Position numbers and translations under genes: made by a program
Shown here: positions 44,664 through 52,727 of the stretch, piece by piece
Layout of the letters: each line of letters starts with the position of its first letter
Position numbering within the stretch: position 1 is the stretch's first letter
Source: Pelomonas sp. CA6
GTDB taxonomy: Bacteria > Pseudomonadota > Gammaproteobacteria > Burkholderiales > Burkholderiaceae_C
Direction of reading: 5' to 3'
NCBI RefSeq assembly: GCF_022549225.1
Contig: NZ_JAKZFD010000002.1
Location: forward strand, 310,001-374,000
DNA: 64,000 nt
The notes under the pieces: generated by a model
What the model was told of the DNA's origin: nothing
The model's database searches: none
The model's input: the letters and a program-made list of their open reading frames with translations, nothing else

Positions 44664-45454
44664 TCCGCATCGAAGGACTGCACAAGCAATTCAAGGCCCG
44701 CGGCGCCGGGTCGCTGCTGCGCCGCGCCCCGCAACGCCTGGTGCGCGCGGTGGAGCAGCTGGACCTGCAGGCGCCGGATGGCCGCATCACCGGCTTGCTG
44801 GGCCCCAATGGCGCCGGCAAGACCACCTCGCTGCGCATGCTGGCCGGCCTCATCGCGCCGGACGGCGGCCGCATCGAGGTGGACGGCGTGGACGTGCTGC
44901 GCCAGCCGCGCGAGGCGCTCGCGCGCATGGGCATCCTGGGCGACGCCCACGGGCTCTACCCGCGCCTGACGGCACGCGAGAACATCGTCTACTTCGCCCG
45001 TCTGCAGGGCATGGCGCGCGAGGCCGCCGAGCAGCGTGCCGCCGAGCTGGCCGGGCTGCTGGACATGCACCGCATCCTGGACCGCCGCGCCGAGGGCTTC
45101 AGCCAGGGCGAGCGCATGAAGACCGCGCTGGCCCGCGCGCTGGTGCACGACCCGGCCAACATCGTGCTGGACGAGCCCACCAACGGGCTGGACGTGGTCG
45201 CCACGCGCGCGCTGCGCGAGGTGCTGCGCCACCTGCGCTCGCCCGAGGGCGGCGGCAAGTGCATCGTCTTCTCCAGCCACATCATGCAAGAGGTGGAACA
45301 GCTGTGCGACGAGGTGGTCGTGATGTCGCACGGCCGCTCGGTGGCCACCGGCAGCGTGCCCCAACTGCTGACGCAGACCGGCTGCGACCGCTTCGAGGAC
45401 GCCTTCGTCGCCCTCGCCTTTCCTTCCAACGGCGACAGGAGTGCCGCCCCATGA
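44660..45454 (+). CDS. ABC-2 exporter ATPase (NatA-like)
   Basis: A 264-residue ATPase of an export-type ABC system. Walker A is GPNGAGKTTSLRML, the signature FSQGERMKTALARAL (the S-Q-G form typical of NatA-like ATPases), and Walker B IVLDEPTNGLD, with the switch histidine in FSSHIM. It is coupled by ATGA overlaps to the hydrolase before and the permease after. NatAB systems export sodium ions, but the same architecture also handles peptides and other compounds, so the cargo is not certain. Confidence 0.88.
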   Translation: MIRIEGLHKQFKARGAGSLLRRAPQRLVRAVEQLDLQAPDGRITGLLGPNGAGKTTSLRMLAGLIAPDGGRIEVDGVDVLRQPREALARMGILGDAHGLYPRLTARENIVYFARLQGMAREAAEQRAAELAGLLDMHRILDRRAEGFSQGERMKTALARALVHDPANIVLDEPTNGLDVVATRALREVLRHLRSPEGGGKCIVFSSHIMQEVEQLCDEVVVMSHGRSVATGSVPQLLTQTGCDRFEDAFVALAFPSNGDRSAAP

Positions 45455-46623
45455 ACCGCTTTGCTGCCTTCAAGACCGTCTTCGTCAAGGAAGTGCTGGA
45501 CGCGCTGCGCGACCACCGGACGCTGGCGCGCATGCTGGTCCCGGCGCTGTTGCTGGGACCGCTGCTGCTGATGGCGATGTCCGCGATGGTGTCTTCGCTG
45601 GAGGAGCGCGCCGCGCTGCGCCAGGTGTATGTGGTGGGCATCGAGAACGGCCCGACGCTGCGCAACTACCTTGAACGCCAGACCTACCAGGTGGTCCAGG
45701 TCAGCGGCGACTACGAGGCCGGGCTGCGCAGCGGCAAGCTGCCCAACCCGGTGCTGATCGTGCCCAAGGACTTCGAGGCCGGTCTGGCCCGCGGCGAGGC
45801 GCCGCTGCTGGAGGTGGTCAGCGACAGTTCCAACCAGCGCGCCGAGGCCGGCCTGCGCCCGCTGAAGGGCCTGCTGCAGGGCTTCGTGCAGGAGCGCGCC
45901 TCACTGGCGCTGGCGCTGGGCGGCATGAGCGGCGATCTGCTGCGGCCCGTCGACGTGGAGGAGCGCGACCTCGCCAGCGTGCAGTCGCGCGCCACCCGCA
46001 TCACCAGCATCGTGCCGATGTTCATCGTGATGGCCGTGCTCTACGGCGCGCTGACCGCCGCGCTGGACAGCACCGCCGGCGAACGCGAACGCGGGTCGCT
46101 GGAGCCATTGCTGATGAACCCGGCGCCGCACTGGGCGCTGGTGAGCGGCAAATGGGCGGCGGTGGCGCTGCTGGGCATGGTGGTGGCGCTGATGTCCAAC
46201 CTCAGCTTTCTGCCGGCACAGATGCTGCTGCGCAGCGACTCGCTGCAGGCCATGTTCCAGTTCGGCTGGGGCGAGGTGCTGCGCTTCCTGGTGCTGCAGC
46301 TGCCGCTGGCGGCCGGCCTGTCCGCGCTGCTGATGGCCATGGCCATACGCACCAAGAGCTTCAAGGAGGCCCAGGCCAGCACCGCGCTGGTGGTCACGCT
46401 GGTGGGCCTGGCGCCCATGGTGACGCTGATGAATCCGGGCGGCGAGGCCGCGTGGTACTACTGGGTGCCGGGCCTGGCGCAGAACACGCTGATGATGCAG
46501 GTGCTCAAGGGCGAGGCGCTGCGCCTGACCCAGGTCCTGCCCACGGTGCTGGTCGGCGCGGCCATGACGGTGCTGTGCCTGGGCTTCGTCGCGCGCGAGA
46601 TGCGCAACGCCGTGGCGCGCTGA
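45451..46623 (+). CDS. ABC-2 exporter permease (NatB-like)
   Basis: A 390-residue membrane protein. It has one N-terminal helix (LARMLVPALLLGPLLLMAM), a large extracytoplasmic domain (about 45-200, VYVVGIENGPTLRNYLERQ) and five or six helices toward the C terminus. Between the first and last groups lies TAGERERGSLEPLLMNP, the conserved ABC-2 loop. The start ATG 45451 overlaps the ATPase stop. With the NatA-like protein it makes a complete exporter. Confidence 0.87.
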   Translation: MNRFAAFKTVFVKEVLDALRDHRTLARMLVPALLLGPLLLMAMSAMVSSLEERAALRQVYVVGIENGPTLRNYLERQTYQVVQVSGDYEAGLRSGKLPNPVLIVPKDFEAGLARGEAPLLEVVSDSSNQRAEAGLRPLKGLLQGFVQERASLALALGGMSGDLLRPVDVEERDLASVQSRATRITSIVPMFIVMAVLYGALTAALDSTAGERERGSLEPLLMNPAPHWALVSGKWAAVALLGMVVALMSNLSFLPAQMLLRSDSLQAMFQFGWGEVLRFLVLQLPLAAGLSALLMAMAIRTKSFKEAQASTALVVTLVGLAPMVTLMNPGGEAAWYYWVPGLAQNTLMMQVLKGEALRLTQVLPTVLVGAAMTVLCLGFVAREMRNAVAR

Positions 46624-46655
46624 TTCCCGGCCCCCGCGCCCATGGCGGCAAGGGG

Positions 46656-47027
46656 TCAGTGGTGGTATCCCAGCACCCGCTGCACTTCCTGCTGCCAGGG
46701 CAGCATGTGCACCAGCTCGTTGAGCTGGCGCACCGACTCCATGGGCGCCAGCACCTCGCCCGCCCCGTTGAGGAACTGCAGGTTGGTGACCAGCGCCATC
46801 GGGTCGGCCATCGCGACGATGCCATAGGGCAGCCGGACCCAGTCCCAGGCCAGCCCGGCCGAGCCATGCTCCGACTCGCCCGACCAGAGGGTTTGCCCCA
46901 TGGTAGGACGTTGGTCATCCCCCTCCACCAGCACGCATGTGATTTGATGCGCGAAGTGCAGACGCTGTGCTCGTTCCGCCCGACACAAAATCCGCGGCCA
47001 AGCGTAGACAATCCAAGGTGCAGTCAT
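46656..47027 (-). CDS. Hypothetical protein divergent from the LuxR gene
   Basis: A 123-residue protein I do not recognise. It has no signal or membrane helix. Segments such as MTAPWIVYAWPRILCRAERA, QITCVLVEGDDQRPTMGQT and APMESVRQLNELVHMLPWQ suggest a small mixed fold with several tryptophans. A LuxI synthase would be nearly twice as long with conserved Arg, Phe and Trp in its N-terminal half, which are not seen. It reads away from luxR and shares the intergenic lux-box-like site at 47096, so it may belong to the same regulon. Base composition is lower in GC than its exporter neighbour. Confidence 0.6.
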   Translation of the reverse strand: MTAPWIVYAWPRILCRAERAQRLHFAHQITCVLVEGDDQRPTMGQTLWSGESEHGSAGLAWDWVRLPYGIVAMADPMALVTNLQFLNGAGEVLAPMESVRQLNELVHMLPWQQEVQRVLGYHH

Positions 47028-47095
47028 TTTCAGGACATGGTGTTTGGGGCCTGGCCCCGATAGACTGAGTTTCGGCATCGGCGGGCCGACTCGCC

Positions 47096-47115
47096 AGCTG
47101 TAAACATTGCCAGGG
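47096..47115. promoter_or_regulatory. lux-box-like site between the divergent gene and luxR
   Basis: CTGT-AAACATTG-CCAG (core 47098-47113). The geometry is that of a lux box: two four-base halves eight bases apart. It shares 12 of 16 core positions with the site at 47941. It is 69 bases before the divergent gene and 77 before luxR. A separate perfect palindrome, GGGGCC-T-GGCCCC, lies at 47046-47058. Confidence 0.5.
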
Positions 47116-47191
47116 ATACTTTCGCATTGTTCCCGGCGCGGGACGAGAATCGCGCCTCCGTCCAGTCAATCCAACAATCTGCATTTGATCG

Positions 47192-47911
47192 ATGCTGCAG
47201 GGTGGCTACCAATCGGTACTCGAGGCGCAAACCCGGGAGGAATTCCGCGGTGAGGTGATTCGGTTCGCCCATAACCTGGGGTTCAGCACGGTGTCGGCGA
47301 CCGCGATTCAGGACCAAACCCTGGGCAGCGCGCACTTCGAATGCGTGGACAACGTCCCGAACAGCTTCACTGAGCGATTTGAAGACGTTTCACAGTGGCA
47401 TGTCGATCCGGTCGCTCAGCACTGCAAGCGCAGCAGCGTTCCTCTGGTCTGGGACCAGGACACCTATGCCCGCTCCGGATTGGGAGCGAAATGGGAAGAA
47501 CAGGCGGCATACGGGTTCAAGACCGGGCTGGCAGTTGCGCTTCACATGCCCGAGGGTCGTCACTTCTTCGTTGGGGTGGATCGAGATTCGGAATTGCCCA
47601 AGGGCTCCACCCTGACCCGCATGGTTGCGGATTTGCAGCTCTTCGCCGTGTATGCCCAGGAGTCCGCATGGCGGTTGCTGATGCCCGAGCCCATCAGCAC
47701 GGCGCAGGGGCTCTCGACCCGGCTCACGCCCCGTGAGTTGGAATGCTTGCGCTGGACCATGGAAGGTAAAACCGCCTGGGAGGTGGGCGCGATTCTCAGC
47801 ATCACCGAGCGCACCGCGGTCCTGCATCTGAACAATGCCATGCGCAAGCTGGACTGCGCCAGCAAGCACCAGGCGGTGCTGAAAGCGCTGCGTTTGGGAC
47901 TCATCCGATAA
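47192..47911 (+). CDS. LuxR-family autoinducer-binding regulator
   Basis: A 239-residue LuxR protein. Residues 10-160 form the autoinducer domain: WHVDPVAQHCKR contains the conserved Asp-Pro pair, PLVWD the conserved Trp, and GFKTGLAVALHMPEG the conserved Gly region. Residues 172-235 are the DNA-binding domain: LTPRELECLRWTMEGKTAWEVGAILSITERTAVLHL, with the Glu, Leu and Gly of the family. The ligand may be an acyl-homoserine lactone or another molecule; no luxI lies in the window, so this is a solo by present evidence. It precedes the peptide-exporter genes in the same direction and a matching lux box lies between. Confidence 0.88.
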   Translation: MLQGGYQSVLEAQTREEFRGEVIRFAHNLGFSTVSATAIQDQTLGSAHFECVDNVPNSFTERFEDVSQWHVDPVAQHCKRSSVPLVWDQDTYARSGLGAKWEEQAAYGFKTGLAVALHMPEGRHFFVGVDRDSELPKGSTLTRMVADLQLFAVYAQESAWRLLMPEPISTAQGLSTRLTPRELECLRWTMEGKTAWEVGAILSITERTAVLHLNNAMRKLDCASKHQAVLKALRLGLIR

Positions 47912-47938
47912 CGGGTTTCCAACTTCAGGCACGACATC

Positions 47939-47958
47939 CCCTGTAAGAGTTGACAGTT
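47939..47958 (+). promoter_or_regulatory. lux-box-like site before the peptide gene
   Basis: CTGT-AAGAGTTG-ACAG (core 47941-47956) is an exact inverted repeat with the eight-base spacing of the classic lux box. It overlaps a TTGACA -35 element (47950-47955), the position expected for LuxR activation. It lies 28 bases after the luxR stop and about 70 before the peptide start. Confidence 0.65.
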
Positions 47959-48028
47959 ACGGGCCCCAGGGGGGGACTGCTCCAATTTGTTCAACGCCAC
48001 TGAGCACGTTGACCTTGAGGAGCCCGAG

Positions 48029-48220
48029 ATGAACAAGTCCTTCCGCCTGAACGCCGTTGACACCCAAGCGCAAATCAAGGCCCGTGAAGAACAAGCTGTC
48101 GATCAGCCACAGGAACTGTCGTTGGAATTGCTGGAGCAGGTCGGTGGCGGCGACGCCCCCACCAAGGGCTGGCTGGCCGCCGAAGCCATCAGCCCTGATG
48201 CTCCCACCAAGGGCTGGTAA
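48029..48220 (+). CDS. Double-glycine peptide precursor with duplicated DAPTKGW core
   Basis: A 63-residue precursor preceded by GAGGAG eight bases before the ATG. The first 41 residues are a leader ending LSLELLEQVGGG, which fits the C39-peptidase recognition pattern (Leu at -12 and -7, Val at -4, Gly-Gly at -2/-1). Cleavage after GGG releases 22 residues: DAPTKGW, the spacer LAAEAISP, then DAPTKGW again at the C terminus. The mature peptide has no cysteine and a slight net negative charge, unlike pore-forming bacteriocins. HlyD and a C39 ABC exporter follow directly. No modifying enzyme is encoded beside it. Signal, bacteriocin or modified peptide are all open; I do not recognise the core. 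Confidence 0.85.
   Translation: MNKSFRLNAVDTQAQIKAREEQAVDQPQELSLELLEQVGGGDAPTKGWLAAEAISPDAPTKGW
48152..48217 (+). repeat. Two coding copies of the DAPTKGW heptapeptide
   Basis: The copies at 48152-48172 and 48197-48217 are 19/21 identical in DNA, differing only at the third positions of the first two codons. They flank a 24-base spacer. Confidence 0.95.
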
Positions 48221-48231
48221 GCCCACCCCCG

Positions 48232-49473
48232 ATGCTGTTCCGGCCTGAAGCCCTGAAGGCGCGCGGCCCCGCGCGGCTGGGCAGCATCGACCTGCATCGC
48301 CCCATTTCGCTGCGTCTGCTGACCGTTCTGGCGGTCGGGGCCGTGGTCGCGGTGGGGGCCTTTCTGAGCCTGGCCGAGTACACACGCAAGGCGCGCGTCA
48401 GCGGCACCCTGGTGCCCGAACGGGGCGTGCTGCGGCTGATGGTGCCGCAGACCGCCACCGTGCTGACCCGCCATGTCGAGGAAGGCCAGCAGGTGCGCGA
48501 AGGCCAACTGCTGTACGAGTTGGCGCTGGACGGCGCCGGCAGCGACGGCGAAGGCATCGCGCAAAGCCTGCAGGAGCGTGAACGCTCGCTGGGCCAGGCC
48601 CAGCAGCAGCAGCGCGAACTGGCACAGAGCCGGACGCAGGCGCTGCAGGCCCGTCTCGCGAACACGCGGCGGGCGCTGGAGCAGACCGAGCGCCAGCAGG
48701 CCTTGCAGGCGGAACGATTGACGCTGGCTCAGCAGGCACTGAGCCGGCAGGAAACCCTGGCGCGAGACCAGTTCGTCTCCAGCGCACAGGTACAGACAAA
48801 GCGGGAGGAGGTACTCGGCTTGCAGGCCCAGCAGCAGGGTCTCGCGCGAGAGCGCGAGGAACTGCATCGGGAGGTGCTGGGTCTGCAAGCCGAGCTTGCC
48901 GCGTTGCCCTTGCAGACGCAGGTCACGCAGGGCGAACTAAGCCGCGACATAGCGGCATTGAAGGCGCAGGGACTGGAATCCCAGTCCAAGAGACGTCTTC
49001 TGCTGCGCGCACCGAGCGCGGGGCAGATGAGCACCGTCCTGGCCCAGCCGGGCCAGGTGGTGCCACCCAATGTCAGTCTGGCAAGTCTGCTGCCGGCCCA
49101 CACGGCACTGCAGGCCCAGCTCTACGCACCGTCCAGCGCCGTCGGTTTCGTGCGCCCGCAGCAGCGGGTGCTGTTGCGCTACCAGGCCTTTCCCTATCAG
49201 AAGTTCGGCCAGCAGGAAGGCGAGGTGCTGCAGGTGTCGCGCACGCCGCTGGCCGCCGCCGAACTGGCCCAGCTGGGGCTGCCGACCGCGCTGGCCCAGG
49301 GCGAGCCGCTGTACCGCATCACCGTGCAGCTGCGCCGCCAATCGGTGAATGCCTATGGGCAGGAACAGGACCTGAGTCCTGGCATGCTGCTGGAGGCCGA
49401 CGTGCTGCTGGAACGGCGCCGGCTGATCGAATGGATCTTCGAACCCCTGCTGAGCCTGGCCCGCCGTGTCTGA
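48232..49473 (+). CDS. HlyD-family membrane fusion protein of the peptide exporter
   Basis: A 413-residue periplasmic adaptor linking the ABC exporter to an outer-membrane channel. A membrane helix lies at about 28-45 (LLTVLAVGAVVAVGAFLSL). The lipoyl half-motif TATVLTRHVEEGQQVREGQ is near 80, and a long coiled coil at about 105-235 is rich in Gln, Leu and Glu. The second lipoyl half is LLRAPSAGQMSTVLAQPGQVV, and a beta-barrel part ends the protein. The arrangement matches CvaA-type adaptors of colicin V-like exporters. It starts 11 bases after the peptide stop and overlaps the exporter gene by eight bases. Confidence 0.9.
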   Translation: MLFRPEALKARGPARLGSIDLHRPISLRLLTVLAVGAVVAVGAFLSLAEYTRKARVSGTLVPERGVLRLMVPQTATVLTRHVEEGQQVREGQLLYELALDGAGSDGEGIAQSLQERERSLGQAQQQQRELAQSRTQALQARLANTRRALEQTERQQALQAERLTLAQQALSRQETLARDQFVSSAQVQTKREEVLGLQAQQQGLAREREELHREVLGLQAELAALPLQTQVTQGELSRDIAALKAQGLESQSKRRLLLRAPSAGQMSTVLAQPGQVVPPNVSLASLLPAHTALQAQLYAPSSAVGFVRPQQRVLLRYQAFPYQKFGQQEGEVLQVSRTPLAAAELAQLGLPTALAQGEPLYRITVQLRRQSVNAYGQEQDLSPGMLLEADVLLERRRLIEWIFEPLLSLARRV

Positions 49474-51613
49474 ACCCTCGCTGATGGAGCGCCTGAACCT
49501 GACGGGGCGCCGCCGCCCCCGGGTCATCCTGCAAACCGAGGCCGCCGAGTGCGGCCTCGCCTGCCTGGCCATGGTGGCCGGCCAGTTGGGTCAGCGCTGG
49601 ACCCTGGCCGAGCTGCGCCAGCGCTTCTCGGTCTCGCTGAAGGGGCTGACGATGGCGGATCTGGTGCGCATGGGCATGCAGCTGGGCCTGAATGCCCGCG
49701 CGCTGCGCGCCGAGCCGCGCCACCTCGCGCAGTTGCAGACACCCTGCATCCTGCACTGGGACTTCAACCATTTCGTCGTGCTGCACGAGGTACGCGGCAA
49801 CGAGGCCCTGATCCTGGACCCGGCCCAGGGCGAACGGCGCCTGTCGCTGGAGCAGCTGTCCCAGCATTTCACTGGCGTGGTGCTGGAGCTCAAGCCGGGG
49901 CTGGAGTTCAGCCAGCGCGCCGCCGCGCCCGCGCCACGCTGGCGCGATCTGCTGGGCCGGGTGCGCGGGCTCAAGGGCTCGTTGCTGCAGATCCTGGTGC
50001 TGGCGCTGGCGCTGGAGCTCACCGGGCTGCTGGCGCCCTTCCTGCTGCAGTGGACGGTGGATGGGGTGATCGTCAGCGCCGACCGCGACCTGCTCAGCAC
50101 GCTGATGATTGGCTTCGGCCTGCTGGTGCTGCTCACCGCCGGGCTGCACGCGCTGCGCGCCTGGGCGGTGCTCGTGCTGTCCGCCTCGCTGAACCTGCAG
50201 TGGATCACGAATGTCTTCGCCCATCTGCTACGCCTGCCGCTGAGCTGGTTCGAGAAGCGCCACGTGGGCGACATCTGGTCACGCTTCAACAGCGTCCAGG
50301 AGATCCAGCGCACGCTCACCAGCAGCTTCATCGAAGCGGTGCTGGACGGGCTGATGGTGGTGCTCACCTTCGCGATGATGTGGGTGTACAGCCCTGGGCT
50401 GAGCGCCGTGGCCCTCAGCGCGATGGCGCTGTATGGCCTGTGGCGCGCCGCCCGCTTGCGCGCGCAGCGCGAGGCACAGCAGGAAACCCTGGTGCACGAG
50501 GCGCGCCAGAACAGCCACTTTCTAGAGTCGCTGCGCGGCGCGCAGGCGATCAAGCTCTTCAACGCGCAGGCGGACCGCAGCGCCCGCTTCGCGAACCTGG
50601 TCGTGGAACAGATGAACGCCAGCCTGGTGGGTCGGCGCCTGGAACTGTGGACCGGGGTGGCCAACAAGCTGCTGTTCGGGCTGGAGCGCGTGGCCATCGT
50701 CGGCCTCGGCGCCCTGCTGGTGCTGGAGCAGCAGATCTCGGTGGGCATGCTGTTCGCGTTCCTGGCCTACAAGGAGCAGTTCTCGTCGCGCATCGCGGCG
50801 CTGATCGACAAGGCGGTGCAGCTGCGCATGCTGCGACTGCAGGGCGAGCGCCTCGCCGACATCGTGCTGACCGACCCCGAAGCCGAGCTGGACGCGCCCG
50901 GCCAGCATGTGCCTCAGCAGGCCGCGTTGGAGCTGGACGGCCTGCGCTTTCGCTATTCGGACGGCGAGCCGGAGGTGATCACCGGCTGCAGCCTGCGCGT
51001 GGAGCCGGGCGAATCGGTGGCCATCGTCGGCCCGTCGGGCTGCGGCAAGACCACGTTGATGAAGCTGATGCTGGGCATCCATGCGCCGCAGCAGGGCGAG
51101 ATCCGCGTCGGCGGCGTCGCGCTGGCCCAGTTGGGCGCGCAGGCCTGGCGCAGCTGCATAGGCACGGTGATGCAGGACGATCAGCTCTTCGCCGGCAGCC
51201 TGGCCGACAACATCAGCTTCTTCGACGCTCAGGCCGACGCCGAGTGGATACGCGAATGCGCGCGCCGGGCCTGCGTGCTGGACGAGATCGAGGCCATGCC
51301 CATGGGCTTCCAGACCCTGATCGGCGACATGGGCTCCAGCCTCTCCGGCGGACAGCGCCAGCGCGTGCTGCTGGCACGCGCGCTGTACAAGAAGCCGCAG
51401 TTCCTCTTCCTGGACGAGGCCACCAGCGCGCTGGACGTGGAGCGCGAGCGCCAGGTCAACGCCAGCCTGCGTCAGCTTTCGCTGACCCGCATCGTGATCG
51501 CCCACCGGCCCGAGACCATCGCCGCGGCGCAGCGCGTGATCAGCCTGCAGGGCGGCCGCGTGGTCCAGGATCTGCGCAGCGTCAATCCCGCCCCTTCCGG
51601 CGTGCAGAGCTGA
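49466..51613 (+). CDS. C39-peptidase ABC exporter (processing transporter for the GG peptide)
   Basis: A 715-residue peptidase-containing ABC transporter. The C39 domain (about 15-140) has Gln23 and Cys29 in QTEAAECGLACLAM, His102 in WDFNHFVVLHE and Asp118 in LILDPAQG: the complete catalytic set that cuts after Gly-Gly. Six membrane helices follow (about 165-450). The ATPase has Walker A GPSGCGKTT, signature LSGGQRQRVLLARAL and Walker B FLFLDEATSALD. It starts at GTG 49466 inside the HlyD stop. With the adaptor it should cleave the leader and export the 22-residue peptide; the outer-membrane channel would come from elsewhere in the genome. Confidence 0.94.
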   Translation: MSEPSLMERLNLTGRRRPRVILQTEAAECGLACLAMVAGQLGQRWTLAELRQRFSVSLKGLTMADLVRMGMQLGLNARALRAEPRHLAQLQTPCILHWDFNHFVVLHEVRGNEALILDPAQGERRLSLEQLSQHFTGVVLELKPGLEFSQRAAAPAPRWRDLLGRVRGLKGSLLQILVLALALELTGLLAPFLLQWTVDGVIVSADRDLLSTLMIGFGLLVLLTAGLHALRAWAVLVLSASLNLQWITNVFAHLLRLPLSWFEKRHVGDIWSRFNSVQEIQRTLTSSFIEAVLDGLMVVLTFAMMWVYSPGLSAVALSAMALYGLWRAARLRAQREAQQETLVHEARQNSHFLESLRGAQAIKLFNAQADRSARFANLVVEQMNASLVGRRLELWTGVANKLLFGLERVAIVGLGALLVLEQQISVGMLFAFLAYKEQFSSRIAALIDKAVQLRMLRLQGERLADIVLTDPEAELDAPGQHVPQQAALELDGLRFRYSDGEPEVITGCSLRVEPGESVAIVGPSGCGKTTLMKLMLGIHAPQQGEIRVGGVALAQLGAQAWRSCIGTVMQDDQLFAGSLADNISFFDAQADAEWIRECARRACVLDEIEAMPMGFQTLIGDMGSSLSGGQRQRVLLARALYKKPQFLFLDEATSALDVERERQVNASLRQLSLTRIVIAHRPETIAAAQRVISLQGGRVVQDLRSVNPAPSGVQS

Positions 51614-51739
51614 GCGAGCGCACGCTCACCTGGCTTGGGGCCATGAGCTATGGCCAACATCGCGAACCGCAATTGGCCGTGGCGACCGGCACTCCTTAGC
51701 ATGCGGGCATCGCATCCCGCTTCACGACAGGAGGTCCCC

Positions 51740-51979
51740 GTGGCCAAGACCGCAAGCTTTGGTGTGCTGCACCTGGGAAGCTCGTTCGGCGTGAGTTTTG
51801 CGCTGACGGGCAGTGTCACGATCGCCGGCGCGGTGACCCTGGTGGAGCCGGTGGTCAACACCGTGATGCACCATTTCTTCGACAAGCACTGGCCCGCCCT
51901 CGCCGCCTGGGGGCAGGCGCTGCGCCAACGCCTGCGTCGGCCGACCTCGGCGCGCTCAGTCCCCCAGCCTCTGGGCTGA
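51740..51979 (+). CDS. DUF2061 small membrane protein
   Basis: A 79-residue protein starting with GTG 51740 after a near-ideal AGGAGGT site. A helix-rich stretch, [21 protein letters not shown] then [25 protein letters not shown], matches the DUF2061 family of small predicted membrane proteins. It follows the peptide exporter by 126 bases in the same direction; a link to peptide immunity is possible but has no support beyond position, and the family occurs widely without bacteriocins. Its 3' end overlaps the convergent YkgJ-like gene by 24 bases. Confidence 0.75.
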   Translation: MAKTASFGVLHLGSSFGVSFALTGSVTIAGAVTLVEPVVNTVMHHFFDKHWPALAAWGQALRQRLRRPTSARSVPQPLG

Positions 51980-52243
51980 GCGACCCGGCTCGGGACAGGT
52001 CTCGCGCTCCATCCAGCCCAGCCAGCGCATCGCCTGTTCGCGGCTCTCGCCGCACATGTCGGCGCTGGGCGCCAACGAACCACAGACCGCCGGCCGTTCC
52101 GGATGGCCGAAGATGCGGCAACGGTCCGCCTCGTCCAACTGCACACAGCGCACGCCGGCGGGCTTGCCGCCCGGCATGCCGGGGATGGGCGAGCTGATCG
52201 ACGGGGCGATACAGCAGGCGGCGCAACGGGGCCGGCAGTCCAT
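51956..52243 (-). CDS. YkgJ-family cysteine-cluster protein
   Basis: A 95-residue protein with [17 protein letters not shown] at the N terminus and more cysteines in [25 protein letters not shown] and ETCPEPG. This is the YkgJ/UPF0153 pattern of putative zinc or iron-sulfur chelating proteins with no proven function. ATG 52243 is the natural start; the upstream frame is unrelated. It follows the MerR gene on the same strand by five bases and is likely co-transcribed. Confidence 0.8.
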   Translation of the reverse strand: MDCRPRCAACCIAPSISSPIPGMPGGKPAGVRCVQLDEADRCRIFGHPERPAVCGSLAPSADMCGESREQAMRWLGWMERETCPEPGRSAQRLGD

Positions 52244-52248
52244 CGCGG

Positions 52249-52635
52249 TCAGTGCCCCAAGGCGGCCCCGGCTGCGGCCGGCAGCCGCAGCGGGCAAACG
52301 GCCTGCAACTGCTGCAGCACCTGGCCACGCAACTGCTGCAAGGCCTCCAGGCGCTGGTCCATCTGCGCCAGCTTGGCCTGCAACAGCTCCTGGACCTCGG
52401 ACGAGGCCAGCTCACCCCCTTGCCGGTCCATCAGCCCCAGCACCTCGCGGATCTCGGCCAGGCTGAAACCCAGCCCCTGGGCCAGCCGGATCAGCGCGAG
52501 CCGGGTTTCGACATCCGCCGGATAACGGCGATAGCCATTGCCCGAACGTTGCGCGTCAATGAGGCCTTGGCGCTCGTAATAGCGCAGGGTGTCCGTGCTG
52601 AGGCCGCTGCGCGCAGCCAATTCACCGATTTGCAT
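52249..52635 (-). CDS. MerR-family regulator
   Basis: A 128-residue regulator. The winged-helix starts at the N terminus ([31 protein letters not shown]), followed by the long dimerisation helix ([25 protein letters not shown]). Only one cysteine is present near the C terminus (VCPLRLP), so it lacks the paired cysteines of metal sensors and may sense an organic or redox signal. ATG 52635 is chosen because the DNA-binding domain begins there. It is divergent from the dehydrogenase gene across a perfect MerR-type operator. Confidence 0.85.
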   Translation of the reverse strand: MQIGELAARSGLSTDTLRYYERQGLIDAQRSGNGYRRYPADVETRLALIRLAQGLGFSLAEIREVLGLMDRQGGELASSEVQELLQAKLAQMDQRLEALQQLRGQVLQQLQAVCPLRLPAAAGAALGH

Positions 52636-52666
52636 GAGGGCGAAAAAACAAGGGAAGCAAGGCTTG

Positions 52667-52688
52667 ACCTTGGAGTGTAGTCCAAGGT
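52667..52688 (+). promoter_or_regulatory. MerR-type operator in a stretched promoter
   Basis: ACCTTGGA-GTGTAG-TCCAAGGT is a perfect 22-base inverted repeat that overlaps a TTGACC -35 element (52664-52669). The spacer to a weak TCACAG -10 is 19 bases, as in promoters activated by MerR proteins. It points toward the dehydrogenase gene. Confidence 0.75.
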
Positions 52689-52709
52689 TCACAGTCGCCA
52701 TCTCTGCAT

Positions 52710-52725
52710 TGCTTCACGTGAAACA
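52710..52725. promoter_or_regulatory. parS-like site
   Basis: TGCTTCACGTGAAACA matches the chromosomal parS consensus at 15 of 16 positions. It ends two bases before the ATG of the next gene, where a ribosome site would normally be. Confidence 0.75.
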
Positions 52726-52727
52726 TC

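Noticed and set aside
46656-47078. LuxI acyl-homoserine lactone synthase or fragment
   Set aside because: Too short, and none of the conserved LuxI residues or the C-terminal acetyltransferase-like fold could be seen.
51740-51979. Immunity protein for the exported peptide
   Set aside because: DUF2061 proteins are widespread without bacteriocins, and a 126-base gap separates it from the exporter. Position alone is not enough.
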